The notes under the pieces were generated by a model. That model ran no database searches. It was not told the origin of the DNA and saw nothing but the letters and a program-made list of their open reading frames with translations. A program made the position numbers and the translations under genes. DNA of 64,000 nt from an uncultured Collinsella sp. GTDB lineage: Bacteria > Actinomycetota > Coriobacteriia > Coriobacteriales > Coriobacteriaceae. This document shows, one piece after another, positions 16,844 through 25,079 of this stretch (within the stretch, counting starts at the first letter, position 1; the number at the start of each line of letters is the position of its first letter). The DNA is taken from contig CAUEMA010000005.1 in NCBI GenBank assembly GCA_959018755.1, positions 1 through 64,000 of the forward strand. Direction: 5' to 3'.

Positions 16844-17587
16844 CTAATGCAACGGGTCGGACAGGACCCGCTCGATCTCTGATGCGGGAAGTGCACCTTG
16901 GCGCAGGATCTGAAGCTCGCCATGCTTAAACGTCACGATGGTCGAGACGTCGCGACACGGGGTCTCACCGGCGTCGACGGCAACATCGACCCCCTCCAGG
17001 ATGCGGTCCTCAACGGCGGCGAAGCTTGCCGGCGCGGGCGCGCCGTGCGTATTGGCGCTGGTGCAGGCAAGTGGACTGCCGCACGCACGGATGAGCGCCT
17101 GCACCACGGGCGAGGCCGATGCGCGAAGGGCCACCGTGTCGTCGGCGGCGCGCATAAAGGTCGGCACGCAGGGGGCTGCCTTGACCACGATAGTCAGGGC
17201 GCCCGGCCAGCATCTTCGGGCAAGCGCGCGGGCCTCTTCCGGAATATCCACGCCGTAGCGGTCGAGGGCCTCGGCATCATCGACCAGCCAGGCGACCGTT
17301 TGGGTAAGCTCGCGCTGTTTGAGGGTAAAGATGCGACGGTACCCGGTGCCGAGCGCAGGGACTGCGGCGCCGTTGACGGCAGCCTGCGGATCGCGCGGCC
17401 ACGATGGGAATTCGCTTGTATCTTGGGGCACGGCGTCCGAGAAGGCGTTAACCGCTACGGCGACACCGTAGACCGTCTCGGTCGGGATCAGCGCCAAGCC
17501 GCCACAGCCAAGCACCTCGGCCGTACGCTCAACGGCGAGCCGATGCGGCTCGCGCGCTCCCTCGTATACCCGGTAGACCGTCTGCAT
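16844..17587 (-). CDS. threonylcarbamoyl-AMP synthase (Sua5/YrdC family)
   Basis: A 247-residue YrdC-fold enzyme forming threonylcarbamoyl-adenylate for the t6A37 modification of ANN-decoding tRNAs. PTETVYGV near the N-terminus, RCWPGALTIVV, RASASPVVQALI and CTSANTHGAPAP are the usual motifs. An insertion of roughly 30 residues (about 49-80) separates PTETVYG from the KQRE motif, where the family normally has a short linker. There is no C-terminal Sua5 domain, so it is TsaC-type. It likely shares a transcript with glpK, 13 bases downstream. Confidence 0.87.
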   Translation of the reverse strand: MQTVYRVYEGAREPHRLAVERTAEVLGCGGLALIPTETVYGVAVAVNAFSDAVPQDTSEFPSWPRDPQAAVNGAAVPALGTGYRRIFTLKQRELTQTVAWLVDDAEALDRYGVDIPEEARALARRCWPGALTIVVKAAPCVPTFMRAADDTVALRASASPVVQALIRACGSPLACTSANTHGAPAPASFAAVEDRILEGVDVAVDAGETPCRDVSTIVTFKHGELQILRQGALPASEIERVLSDPLH

Positions 17588-17721
17588 GTATATGCCAGCC
17601 CCTTACGCTCTGGTGAAAGTTTGTTTACTGAGGGGCATTCTCGCACGAAACGTTCAACCTATTTGCCCAGAGCGCATGTTGGTTTGGTGAGCGGCTCTAG
17701 TAGTCGGTGAAAGTGAGGGGA

Positions 17722-18168
17722 TTATTGGACTGCGACGAACTTCTTTGGCCTGCCGGCGTGGCGTTCTTGGGCGGCGTAGCGCTCGATGCTGTCTATCGTT
17801 ATCATCCGACGGCCGTCGACGAGTTCAACATCGAGCTTTCCGGCTTTGACCAGCGCGGTAATCCGCGGAGCGGAGACTTTGAGGTCCAGAGCTGCATCTT
17901 TAAATGTTCGGCACGCCGCTTCCCGAGCGTCCTCGTGGTCGATTTCGACTGAAAGGGCCACGACCTCGGCCGAGCGTTCGTACTCTGCCGGAGTCAAACC
18001 ATTGTTGAGGTCGTCGGCCAAAAACGCCATCAGTGCCTCGGTGGCATGGGCAATTGCTTCTTCACGCGTATCGCCATCGGCAAAGGCGCCGGGAATCTGC
18101 GGGAAGCTAGCGCAGTAACCGTCGTCTTCTTTTATGAGAACGCAGTCATAGGTAAATCGCTGCCTCAT
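17722..18168 (-). CDS. hicB: HicB-family antitoxin
   Basis: About 148 residues. The N-terminal HicB fold (YDCVLIKEDDGYCASFPQIPG) is a partial RNase H-like domain that binds and masks HicA. The C-terminal half (SAPRITALVKAGKLDVELVDGR) looks like a short DNA-binding helical domain, as expected of an autorepressor. The start at 18168 is fixed by GGAGG 7 bases upstream. It begins 11 bases after hicA, the common toxin-first order. Confidence 0.88.
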   Translation of the reverse strand: MRQRFTYDCVLIKEDDGYCASFPQIPGAFADGDTREEAIAHATEALMAFLADDLNNGLTPAEYERSAEVVALSVEIDHEDAREAACRTFKDAALDLKVSAPRITALVKAGKLDVELVDGRRMITIDSIERYAAQERHAGRPKKFVAVQ

Positions 18169-18179
18169 TTTGCCTCCAA

Positions 18180-18365
18180 CTACCATCCAGCTTGGCGACG
18201 AATACTTGCCCACGTGCCCTTCTTTGGTCGATCACCACCAGAGCCGTTCACGGTGACAACACGGTCACCAGAAACATACTTAGCATGACTACCGACTTGC
18301 GCGACCTTCACGAATCCATCGTGCTTGAGTAGGGCAATGATTTCCCGAAAGGTAGGAGGTTGCAT
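18180..18365 (-). CDS. hicA: HicA-family mRNA interferase toxin
   Basis: A 61-residue double-stranded-RNA-binding-fold toxin. FREIIALLKHDGFVKVAQVGSHAKY holds the catalytic His in GSHAKY, followed by a Gly/Lys-rich strand. HicA cleaves mRNA when HicB is degraded. It forms a complete two-gene module with hicB and has its own promoter-operator just upstream. Confidence 0.88.
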   Translation of the reverse strand: MQPPTFREIIALLKHDGFVKVAQVGSHAKYVSGDRVVTVNGSGGDRPKKGTWASIRRQAGW

Positions 18366-18383
18366 GGGCCGACCTCTTTCAGC

Positions 18384-18429
18384 CGTCCTAATTATAAACT
18401 ACTTTATAATTTTTACTAACCAGTTAATA
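18384..18429 (-). promoter_or_regulatory. hicAB promoter and operator palindrome
   Basis: An AT-rich stretch holds ATTATAAA-CTAC-TTTATAAT at 18391-18410. On the minus strand this includes a TATAAT -10 with TTAGTA 17 bases upstream. The palindrome covering the -10 is a natural site for HicB autorepression. Confidence 0.6.
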
Positions 18430-18433
18430 AATA

Positions 18434-19693
18434 TTACTGGCGCTGTTTGGGCTCGGTGACGATGGCTCGAACGATGCGGGGACGATCAGTGAGGTCGCGG
18501 ACGATGCGCACGTCCGAGAGGCCCGCTTGGCGGCAGAGCTCGGCGGCGGCGTCGAGGGCGCCCTCGTAGAGCTCGCAGGCAAACAGGCCGCCGGCGCGCA
18601 GCATATAGGGCGCCGCATTGAGCAGGCGGCGGAAGATATCAAGGCCGTCGGCACCGCCCTCGAGCGCCAAATCGGGCTCGAAGTCCTTGACCTCGTGCGG
18701 TAGCGAGCGCATGACGTCGGTCGGAATGTAAGGCGGGTTGGAGACGAGCACGTCGAAGGTGCCCCACTCCTCACGGGGAATGGAGCTTACCAGGTTGGTG
18801 AGGCTGAATGCGACCTCGTCGGACGTGAGGCCAAGGGCGTCGCGGTTTTTGGTAGCGAGGTCGATGGCACGCGGCTCGATATCGGTAGCGGTACAGGTGA
18901 CGTGGCCGCGGCGTTCCCAGGCAATCGAGAGTGAGATGCAGCCCGTGCCGCAGCCGACCTCGAGGACGCGGGCGACGTGGGGCTCGGCGGGAGCGGGCGT
19001 GGCGGCCTCGGCGGCTTCTTGCGCGGGAGTCGTCTGTTGGTCGTCGCTCTCGATGACAATGCCGTATTCGTCGAGCTCGGGCTCGGAGGCTTCCATGGCC
19101 TCGGCTTCTGCTGCCTGCGCGGCGGCTTCCTCTGCCTCGCGATCGGCCAGCTCCTCGGCATAAGCGCGGCTACCGAGCACGTCACTGCCCAGCGCAGCCT
19201 CATCGGCGGCAGTCAGGTTGGCGGCACGGCGCTCGGCGGTCGCGCGCTCGTCGGCCAGCGCCGCCTCGGCCTTGCGGGCCTGCTCGACCTCGTCGTTCCA
19301 GGGCAGCTCCACGCGCTGACGGGCGGCTGCCTCGGGGCTCAGCACCTCGGCATCCAGATAGTTCAGGACTTCCTCGACGAGCATCTCGGTCTCGGGACGC
19401 GGGATGAGCACGCCGGGGGCGCACGCGACGTCGATCATGCGGAACTGCGTGCTGCCGGTGATGTACTGCAGAGGCTCGCCCTTTGCGCGACGAACGACCG
19501 CCGCATGCATGGTCTCGAGCTGCGCCGCATCGAGGGTCTCGTCCATACGCATATATAAGTCGATGCGCGCCAGACCCGTAGCCGCGCACAGCAGCCACTC
19601 GGCAGAAAGACGGGGATGTTCCTCGCCGCGTTCGGCCAGGTACTCCTTGGTCCACTCGAGACAACGCTTGATGGTCCAGATCTCGTTTGCCAT
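18434..19693 (-). CDS. prmC: peptide chain release factor N5-glutamine methyltransferase with a 120-residue insertion
   Basis: PrmC methylates the Gln of the GGQ motif in release factors. The helical N-terminal domain (about 1-110, GEPLQYITGSTQF and VLIPRPETEMLVEEVL) is followed by an Ala/Glu-rich insertion (about 115-238). The SAM-binding domain then starts at RVLEVGCGTGCISLSIA, with the catalytic NPPYIP near 326. At 419 residues it is well over the usual 280. The ATG at 19693 is chosen; upstream codons are unconserved. It follows prfA, its substrate, on the same strand, the usual pairing, but the gap is 635 bases and full of repeats. Confidence 0.9.
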   Translation of the reverse strand: MANEIWTIKRCLEWTKEYLAERGEEHPRLSAEWLLCAATGLARIDLYMRMDETLDAAQLETMHAAVVRRAKGEPLQYITGSTQFRMIDVACAPGVLIPRPETEMLVEEVLNYLDAEVLSPEAAARQRVELPWNDEVEQARKAEAALADERATAERRAANLTAADEAALGSDVLGSRAYAEELADREAEEAAAQAAEAEAMEASEPELDEYGIVIESDDQQTTPAQEAAEAATPAPAEPHVARVLEVGCGTGCISLSIAWERRGHVTCTATDIEPRAIDLATKNRDALGLTSDEVAFSLTNLVSSIPREEWGTFDVLVSNPPYIPTDVMRSLPHEVKDFEPDLALEGGADGLDIFRRLLNAAPYMLRAGGLFACELYEGALDAAAELCRQAGLSDVRIVRDLTDRPRIVRAIVTEPKQRQ

Positions 19694-20070
19694 GGGGCCC
19701 TCCCCTCTTGAGCGCCGGGCGGCGCGTGAATGACGGAGCAGATTGTACGCGAGGGCGGCACGCGGCAAGAGACGATTGAGGACGATTATCGAGAATCAGC
19801 CCAGATTTTTGAGCCGGGCTTGCTCAAAGTGTTCATTCGTCGACGTCTATCTTTAAATCTGTCAAGCTTTTGGCAAGGTTGCCCCAAACCTGACCAATAT
19901 CCAACCAAACACTTGCCGAATCACTTGACGCACGACGCATCAAAAAATGGCTTGCGACTTCTTGGACGGTATTTTGAGCATTATTTTGGTAATCGACCGA
20001 CACTTTAAGCAGGTAAATGGCCCATAAACCACCAAGTCAACCCAAATAAACCAACATAGCAATTTACCAA
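19694..20070. other. non-coding gap upstream of prmC
   Basis: No gene is recognised. The stretch is clearly more AT-rich than its surroundings and contains diverged internal repeats (TGCTCAAAGTG near 19820 resembles the reverse complement of CACTTTAAGCA near 20003). It may be an old decayed element or a leader for prmC. Confidence 0.4.
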
Positions 20071-20158
20071 AATGATCCGTAGGGGACGGAGGAAAACGGA
20101 TCACCGGCACCGCATCGATGCAGAATGATCCGTTTTCCTCCGTCCCCAAGGGATCATT
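20071..20158. repeat. palindromic repeat, family 2 (AATGATCC...GGATCATT), inverted pair
   Basis: Two inverted units with core GGGGACGGAGGAAAACGGAT and its complement, about 33 bases per arm, around a 22-base centre. Each arm begins and ends with AATGATCC/GGATCATT. Single units occur at 42876-42910 and, partially, inside the M20 peptidase gene at 21839-21860. Confidence 0.8.
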
Positions 20159-20160
20159 TC

Positions 20161-20328
20161 AACGCCGCAGGTTGAGCATAAGTCAGCGAAAACGCCCCTA
20201 AGCGAGCAAGGTGACGTGAAAGAGGAGGGAAGCGTACTTTGGTACGCGACCGACGATTGAACGTCAGATTGCCGCTTAGGGGCGTTTGCAGCGTCGAGCC
20301 GTTACGGCGTTTGGTAAAACGCCGTAAC
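20161..20328. repeat. structured palindromic element, family 1, copy 2 (candidate ncRNA)
   Basis: CAGCG at 20184; outer stem AAACGCCCCTAAG (20190-20202) pairs with 20275-20287; GAGCAAGGTGACGTGAAA; apical hairpin GCGTAC/GTACGC; TTGAACGTCAGATTGCC; GCAGCGTCG; and a final hairpin at 20301-20328 with loop GGTA. Compared with copy 1, both the outer stem and the final hairpin have changed on both strands, keeping pairs. The last base touches the prfA stop codon. Confidence 0.78.
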
Positions 20329-21396
20329 TTAAACCGCTTGTGCCAGCTTCTCGGCTCGCTCGGCGGCGGCGAGTGCCTCGATGACGGTGCCGAGCTGGTC
20401 GCCCAGAAGGACGCCGTTGTAGGTGGAGTTGAAACCGATGCGGTGATCGGTCACGCGGTCCTGGGGCTGGTTGTAGGTGCGGATCTTCTCGGAACGGTTG
20501 CCGTGGCCGATCTGGCTCTGGCGCTCGGCGCCAAGCTCGGCCTGCTGCTTCTCGAGCTCCATCTCGTAGAGGCGGGCGCGCAGCATCTGCATGCAGACCT
20601 CGCGGTTCTGGATCTGGGAGCGCTGCTCCTGCGACTGCACCACGGTGTTGGTGGGCAGGTGGGTGATGCGCACGGCGGAGTAGGTGGTGTTAACGCACTG
20701 ACCGCCAGGGCCCGAAGCGCAATAGGTGTCGATGCGCAGGTCGGACTGGTTGATCTGGACGTCGATCTCCTCGGCCTCGGGAAGCACGGCGACGGTGGCC
20801 GTAGAGGTCTGGATGCGGCCCTGAGACTCGGTCTTGGGGACGCGCTGGACGCGGTGGACGCCGGACTCGTACTTCATGACGGAGTAGACGCGGTCGCCCT
20901 CGACCTTGAACTCGATGGACTTAAAGCCGCCGGCCTCGCTGGGACTGGAGTCGAGCACGGTGGTCTTCCAGCCGCGCGACTCGCAGAAGCGCTGGTACAT
21001 CTTGTAGAGGTCGCCGGCAAAGATGGCCGCCTCGTCGCCACCGGCGGCGGAGCGGATCTCGACGATGGTGTTCTTGTCGTCGTTGGGGTCGCTCGGGATG
21101 AGCATGTACTTGATGTCTTCCTCGAGCTGGGGAAGCTTCTCCTCGTTCTCGGAGATGTCCATCTGGAGCATCTCCTTCTCGTCGGCGTCGGTGGTGTCGC
21201 GGAGCATCTCCTTGGCAGCCTCGATGTCATCGAGCGCGCCGATGTACTCGCGCGAAGCGGCGATGAGGTCGGACTGGTGCGCGTACTCCTTGTTGAGACG
21301 CGTGAACTCCTTAATATCGGAGGCGACGGCCGGGTCGGAGAGCTTCTTCTCGAGCTCCTCGTAGGCCTTGATGATCTTTTCGAGCTTGTCGCGCAT
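20329..21396 (-). CDS. prfA: peptide chain release factor 1
   Basis: A 355-residue class-I release factor for UAA and UAG. The GGQ motif is in CASGPGGQCVNTT (near residue 235). The codon-recognition region RVPKTESQGRIQTSTATVAVLPE carries the PxT tripeptide (PKT) of RF1 rather than the SPF of RF2. The N-terminal helical domain starts MRDKLEKIIKAYEELEKKL. A strong AAGGAG precedes the ATG. The partner prmC lies downstream. Confidence 0.95.
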   Translation of the reverse strand: MRDKLEKIIKAYEELEKKLSDPAVASDIKEFTRLNKEYAHQSDLIAASREYIGALDDIEAAKEMLRDTTDADEKEMLQMDISENEEKLPQLEEDIKYMLIPSDPNDDKNTIVEIRSAAGGDEAAIFAGDLYKMYQRFCESRGWKTTVLDSSPSEAGGFKSIEFKVEGDRVYSVMKYESGVHRVQRVPKTESQGRIQTSTATVAVLPEAEEIDVQINQSDLRIDTYCASGPGGQCVNTTYSAVRITHLPTNTVVQSQEQRSQIQNREVCMQMLRARLYEMELEKQQAELGAERQSQIGHGNRSEKIRTYNQPQDRVTDHRIGFNSTYNGVLLGDQLGTVIEALAAAERAEKLAQAV

Positions 21397-21595
21397 GGCG
21401 GGACTCCTTTATATGCGTGAAGGTGAAAATCGGCAGAATTGATGGGGCGCAGGGCGCCGCTACGGGGGTAAGCCCGGCTAGAACATGTCGATCTTCAGAT
21501 ACATGCGCATCCCTTCGCGTATGGGGTACATAGTTGCGGTCTAACCCATACATGATAGCGTGCGCAGGCAAACCTGCATATAACCCGCACGGAAT

Positions 21596-21622
21596 GTGAC
21601 AAAGGGACAGTCCCTTTGTCAC
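21596..21622. repeat. palindromic hairpin, family 3 (GTGACAAAGGGAC)
   Basis: A perfect 13-bp inverted repeat with a one-base centre, 3 bases past the M20 peptidase stop. Near copies lie at 31991-32020, 36996-37022, 38041-38068 and 50996-51027. It could act as a minus-strand 3' end hairpin. Confidence 0.8.
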
Positions 21623-21625
21623 GTT

Positions 21626-23041
21626 CTAGAGCGTCTGGAGTAGGGCGATGAGGAAGCGGATGCCCTGGAGGTAAGCTCGACGGGTGATGCGCTCGTTGGT
21701 GCCGTGGACGCCGCGGTCGCACTCGTCATCGTCCACAACAAAGGCCGAGAAACGGATGCACTCGGAGCAAATGCGCTGGTAGTTGGCGGCATCCGTCGCA
21801 CCGATGACCGTGGACGGAACGATTGCCACGGGGTCGGATGATCCGTTTTCCTCCGTCCCCTTTGAATCACGGAAATAACGGGCGGCGATGGAGCGGACCG
21901 CCTCGAGGCCCGGTCCGCCAACACGCGGGGACGGCGACGGCTCGGAGCTGCCGGGGCCGAGCTCGACCTCAACGCGGCCGGCAAGCCCCGCCTCGACAAC
22001 CGCCTCGCGGCAATGCGCCACGACGTCGGCCACGCCCGTGCCTTCGAGCATGCGGAAGTTGATGTTGGCCCACATGTCCTGCGGCATCACGTTGGCGCCG
22101 GTGCTGCCGCCCTCGATCTGGGTCGGCGCGCAGGTGGTCGTCACGAGCGGATAAAGCTTTTTGCTAGCGAGGCAATCGCGCACGATGGCGTCCCTGTTGG
22201 CAGCAATCTCATCGGCCGTGTAAAGCCCCAACTCGACGAGCTGCGCAGCAAGCAGGTCGGTCACGCGCCTCGGCCACTCGACATCGCAGATCGACGCGAT
22301 GACACGGCTCAGCACCTCAAGCGACGTACCGCCGTAGGGGTTGGACGAGTGCCCGCCTTCGCTCTTCGTCTTGAGCACGATGTCGGCATAGCCCTTCTCG
22401 GCCAGGTCGGCATGCATGAGCCAACCGTCTCCCGCGGCATACTCGGCAGCCGAAACGATGCGGTAGTCGCCCTCGTCGATCAGGTACTCAAGCTCAATAC
22501 CGCGCTCCTCGAGCGCGCGACCGATCGCACCCGCGCCGTACTGCGCGGTTTCTTCGTCCTGGCCAAAGGCCAACAGCAATGTGCGCTCATGCTGCCAACC
22601 GTGCGCCAGCGCATATTCAACCGCCTCGAGAATGCCCGCGACCTGGTCTTTCATATCGATTGCGCCGCGACCCCAGACGTAGGTGTCATCTACGTGCCCG
22701 CTAAAGGGAGCGTACGTCCAATCCTCCTCGGTGCCCGGCACCACAGGGACCACGTCCATGTGGCCCATGAGCATGACGGGGCTGAGCGCAGGGTCGGAGC
22801 CGGCAAGCGTCACCAACAGCGAATGGCCGATGAGCTCAACCTCGCCCGCCTCGAACACGCGCGGCCAAGCCTGCTGCATGTAGGCACGCAGATCGGCAAA
22901 CGGCTGCCAGTCCACCGCCTCGGCATCCATGCTCGAAATCGTCGGAAACGACAGGACGCGGCCCAAGCGCTCGCATGCGCCGGCCTCATCCAAATCGGCA
23001 AAATCGTCCTCGTGCGCAAAGAAGCGCCAAACCTCGGCCAT
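21626..23041 (-). CDS. M20 family metallopeptidase (carboxypeptidase-like)
   Basis: A 471-residue dizinc exopeptidase or amidohydrolase of the CPS1/M20 type. Metal and catalytic motifs are GHMDVVPVVPG, WGRGAIDMKD and GQDEET, and the lid domain includes SEGGHSSNPYGG. Near the C-terminus IGATDAANY and GVHGTNERI follow. Between RYFRDSK and VAIVPS lies GTEENGSSDP, encoded by a copy of the family-2 intergenic repeat (21839-21860) in frame. It sits 72 bases after the amino-acid ABC ATPase on the same strand, so peptide hydrolysis and amino-acid uptake may be linked. Exact substrate unknown. Confidence 0.85.
   Translation of the reverse strand: MAEVWRFFAHEDDFADLDEAGACERLGRVLSFPTISSMDAEAVDWQPFADLRAYMQQAWPRVFEAGEVELIGHSLLVTLAGSDPALSPVMLMGHMDVVPVVPGTEEDWTYAPFSGHVDDTYVWGRGAIDMKDQVAGILEAVEYALAHGWQHERTLLLAFGQDEETAQYGAGAIGRALEERGIELEYLIDEGDYRIVSAAEYAAGDGWLMHADLAEKGYADIVLKTKSEGGHSSNPYGGTSLEVLSRVIASICDVEWPRRVTDLLAAQLVELGLYTADEIAANRDAIVRDCLASKKLYPLVTTTCAPTQIEGGSTGANVMPQDMWANINFRMLEGTGVADVVAHCREAVVEAGLAGRVEVELGPGSSEPSPSPRVGGPGLEAVRSIAARYFRDSKGTEENGSSDPVAIVPSTVIGATDAANYQRICSECIRFSAFVVDDDECDRGVHGTNERITRRAYLQGIRFLIALLQTL
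21839..21860. repeat. family-2 repeat half-unit inside the M20 peptidase gene
   Basis: A 22-base run beginning TGATCCGTTTTCC is identical to part of the arm at 20126-20147. Read in the peptidase frame it gives GTEENGS and flanking residues, without a frameshift. Confidence 0.75.
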
Positions 23042-23063
23042 AACATCCTTTCGATTGTGACGA

Positions 23064-23090
23064 CAAAGGCCGCCCCACCGGAGCGGCCCC
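23064..23090 (-). terminator. weak hairpin between the ABC ATPase and M20 genes
   Basis: On the minus strand GGCCGC pairs with GCGGCC and is followed by TTTG. This would allow partial termination before the peptidase gene. Confidence 0.4.
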
Positions 23091-23113
23091 GTCGTTCACG
23101 AGTTTGCGGTCGG

Positions 23114-23899
23114 TTATTTGTCCTCGAGATAGCGCGAGAGGAACTCGCGGGTGCGCTGGTGTTTGGGGTTGCCGAAGAGTTCGGCCGGCGCGGCGTCCTC
23201 GAGCACCACGCCCTTGTCCATAAAGACCACGCGGTCGGACACCGTACGGGCAAAAGCCATCTCGTGCGTGACGACGACCATGGTCATGCCATCGGCGGCG
23301 AGATTGCGCATGACCTCGAGCACCTCTCCCACGATCTCGGGGTCGAGCGCGGAGGTCGGCTCGTCGAACAGCATGATCTGCGGATTCATGCACAGGGCAC
23401 GAGCGATGGCCACGCGCTGTTTTTGACCACCGGACAGACGGCCCACGGCGGCGTGCGCGAACTTTTCGAGTCCCACGCTCGTCAGATGCTCCATCGCGAC
23501 CTTCTCGGCCTCGGCCTTGCTCATCTTTTTGAGCGTGACGGGCGCGAGCGTGCAGTTGTCGAGCACATCCATGTTGTTGAACAGGTTAAAGCCCTGGAAC
23601 ACCATGCCGATGTCCTCACGCAGCTTGTTAATGTTGCAGCGCTCGGCCGTAAGGTCCTGGCCGTGAAACCAGATATGGCCCGCGTCCGGAGTCTCGAGCA
23701 GGTTGAGGCAGCGCAGGAAGGTCGACTTGCCCGAGCCCGAGGCGCCGATAATGGTAACGACCTCGCCGGGGTTAACGGACAGGTCGATGCCCTTAAGCAC
23801 CTCGAGCGAGCCGAAGCTCTTGCGCAGGCCCTCGACGCGGATGAGCGGCTCATTGGTCTGTGCGGCGGCCGCGGTGCCGGTAGTGGCGGTATCTGCCAT
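23114..23899 (-). CDS. polar amino-acid ABC transporter, ATP-binding protein
   Basis: A 261-residue ATPase of the GlnQ/ArtP type energising amino-acid import. Walker A GASGSGKSTFL, Q-loop FQGFNLFNN, signature LSGGQKQRVAIARAL and Walker B MLFDEPTSALDPE are complete, and the switch His lies in VVTHEMAFAR. The ATG at 23899 is preceded by GAGGAG; the first 20 residues are Ala/Thr-rich and variable. It forms an operon with the permease and binding protein upstream. Confidence 0.93.
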   Translation of the reverse strand: MADTATTGTAAAAQTNEPLIRVEGLRKSFGSLEVLKGIDLSVNPGEVVTIIGASGSGKSTFLRCLNLLETPDAGHIWFHGQDLTAERCNINKLREDIGMVFQGFNLFNNMDVLDNCTLAPVTLKKMSKAEAEKVAMEHLTSVGLEKFAHAAVGRLSGGQKQRVAIARALCMNPQIMLFDEPTSALDPEIVGEVLEVMRNLAADGMTMVVVTHEMAFARTVSDRVVFMDKGVVLEDAAPAELFGNPKHQRTREFLSRYLEDK

Positions 23900-23921
23900 G
23901 ATGATTCTCCTCGTCTTGAGC

Positions 23922-25070
23922 CTAGTTGGAGCTGGGCAGCGTTGCCGAGGCCTCGGCGCCGAGCTTTTTGCCAAAGGCCTCGAGCAGACGGCTCGCCACG
24001 AGCGTCAGGATCAGGTAGACCACGAGCGCCACACAGTAGACCTCCATCTGGCGGTAGTACACGCCGGCGACCGTGGTAGTAGCGTACATAAGGTCGAACA
24101 CGCCGATGACCGAAAGCACCGACGAATCCTTGATATTGATGATGAGCTCGTTGGTGAGCGCGGGGATCGCGTTTTTAATGCCCTGGGGGAACACGACCTT
24201 GCGCATGGCCTGCCACTGCGACAGACCCAGCGAGCGCGCCGCCTCGGCCTGGCCGGGATCGATGGACTCGATGCCGCCGCGCAGGACCTCCATCATGTAA
24301 GCGGTGGAGTTGAGCGAAATGGTGACGAGGCCGGCGGTGAAGGTGCTCCAAATCTGGTTGGCCTGGGCGGTCTCGAAGCCCATGCCACGCAGAACGGTAA
24401 AGCCCGCGTAATAGATGAGCAGGCCCTGGACCATCATGGGCGTGCCGCGCACGACGGTGGAGTAGACGGTCGCAAAGCCGCGGCCGATGCTCTTAAAGAA
24501 GCGCGTGAGGTCATTGTCCACGCGGTCGAACGTCTGGATGCGCAGGAACACAAAGACCAGCGCCAGGAAAAAGGCGATGATCGTGCCAAAGGTAGCAAGC
24601 GCGATGGTGATCTCGATGCCGCGGACAAAGAAGTCGCCGCTCTTATAGGTCATGTAGACCAGGCTCGACAAAAAGTCGCTGGGGTTGGAGTCCGAGACGA
24701 TGCTCACCTGCACCAGGTCGATAAACGACATGACGCAGCGGTCGACGAAGAAGATCGCCGCGATGGCAACGACGACATAGCTGCCCAGGCGCGCGCCGCG
24801 ACGGAAGCGGTCGGAAGCAAACGGCGACGTTTCGCGATAGTCGTTCCAGTGCATGAGCTTGGTGACGAGCGCCGCCGCCGACACGACGAGCCAGGCCCAA
24901 AGGATTGCCCAGAGGCAGTCCTGGAAGATGCCAGTGGGCGCCAAAAAGCTCAGCGGCGTGGGGTTGCGCTGGCTAAACGCCAGGCCAAGTGCCGCGATGA
25001 CGCTCGTGCCCAGGTACACATAACGGTGGTCGGCCTTGATAAAGGAGGCCAGACGATTAATGGTTTTCAT
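23922..25070 (-). CDS. polar amino-acid ABC transporter, permease
   Basis: A 382-residue membrane protein. The C-terminal part (from about 165) is a HisM/GlnP-type permease, with the ATPase-docking loop EAARSLGLSQWQAMRKVVFPQG. The first 140 residues add several hydrophobic segments not found in minimal permeases. No second permease is present, so it probably works as a homodimer. Confidence 0.88.
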   Translation of the reverse strand: MKTINRLASFIKADHRYVYLGTSVIAALGLAFSQRNPTPLSFLAPTGIFQDCLWAILWAWLVVSAAALVTKLMHWNDYRETSPFASDRFRRGARLGSYVVVAIAAIFFVDRCVMSFIDLVQVSIVSDSNPSDFLSSLVYMTYKSGDFFVRGIEITIALATFGTIIAFFLALVFVFLRIQTFDRVDNDLTRFFKSIGRGFATVYSTVVRGTPMMVQGLLIYYAGFTVLRGMGFETAQANQIWSTFTAGLVTISLNSTAYMMEVLRGGIESIDPGQAEAARSLGLSQWQAMRKVVFPQGIKNAIPALTNELIINIKDSSVLSVIGVFDLMYATTTVAGVYYRQMEVYCVALVVYLILTLVASRLLEAFGKKLGAEASATLPSSN

Positions 25071-25079
25071 GCTGCCTCC

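Noticed and set aside
22013..24079. A 688-codon plus-strand frame over the M20 and ABC genes
   Set aside because: Antisense shadow of conserved genes with no recognisable motif.
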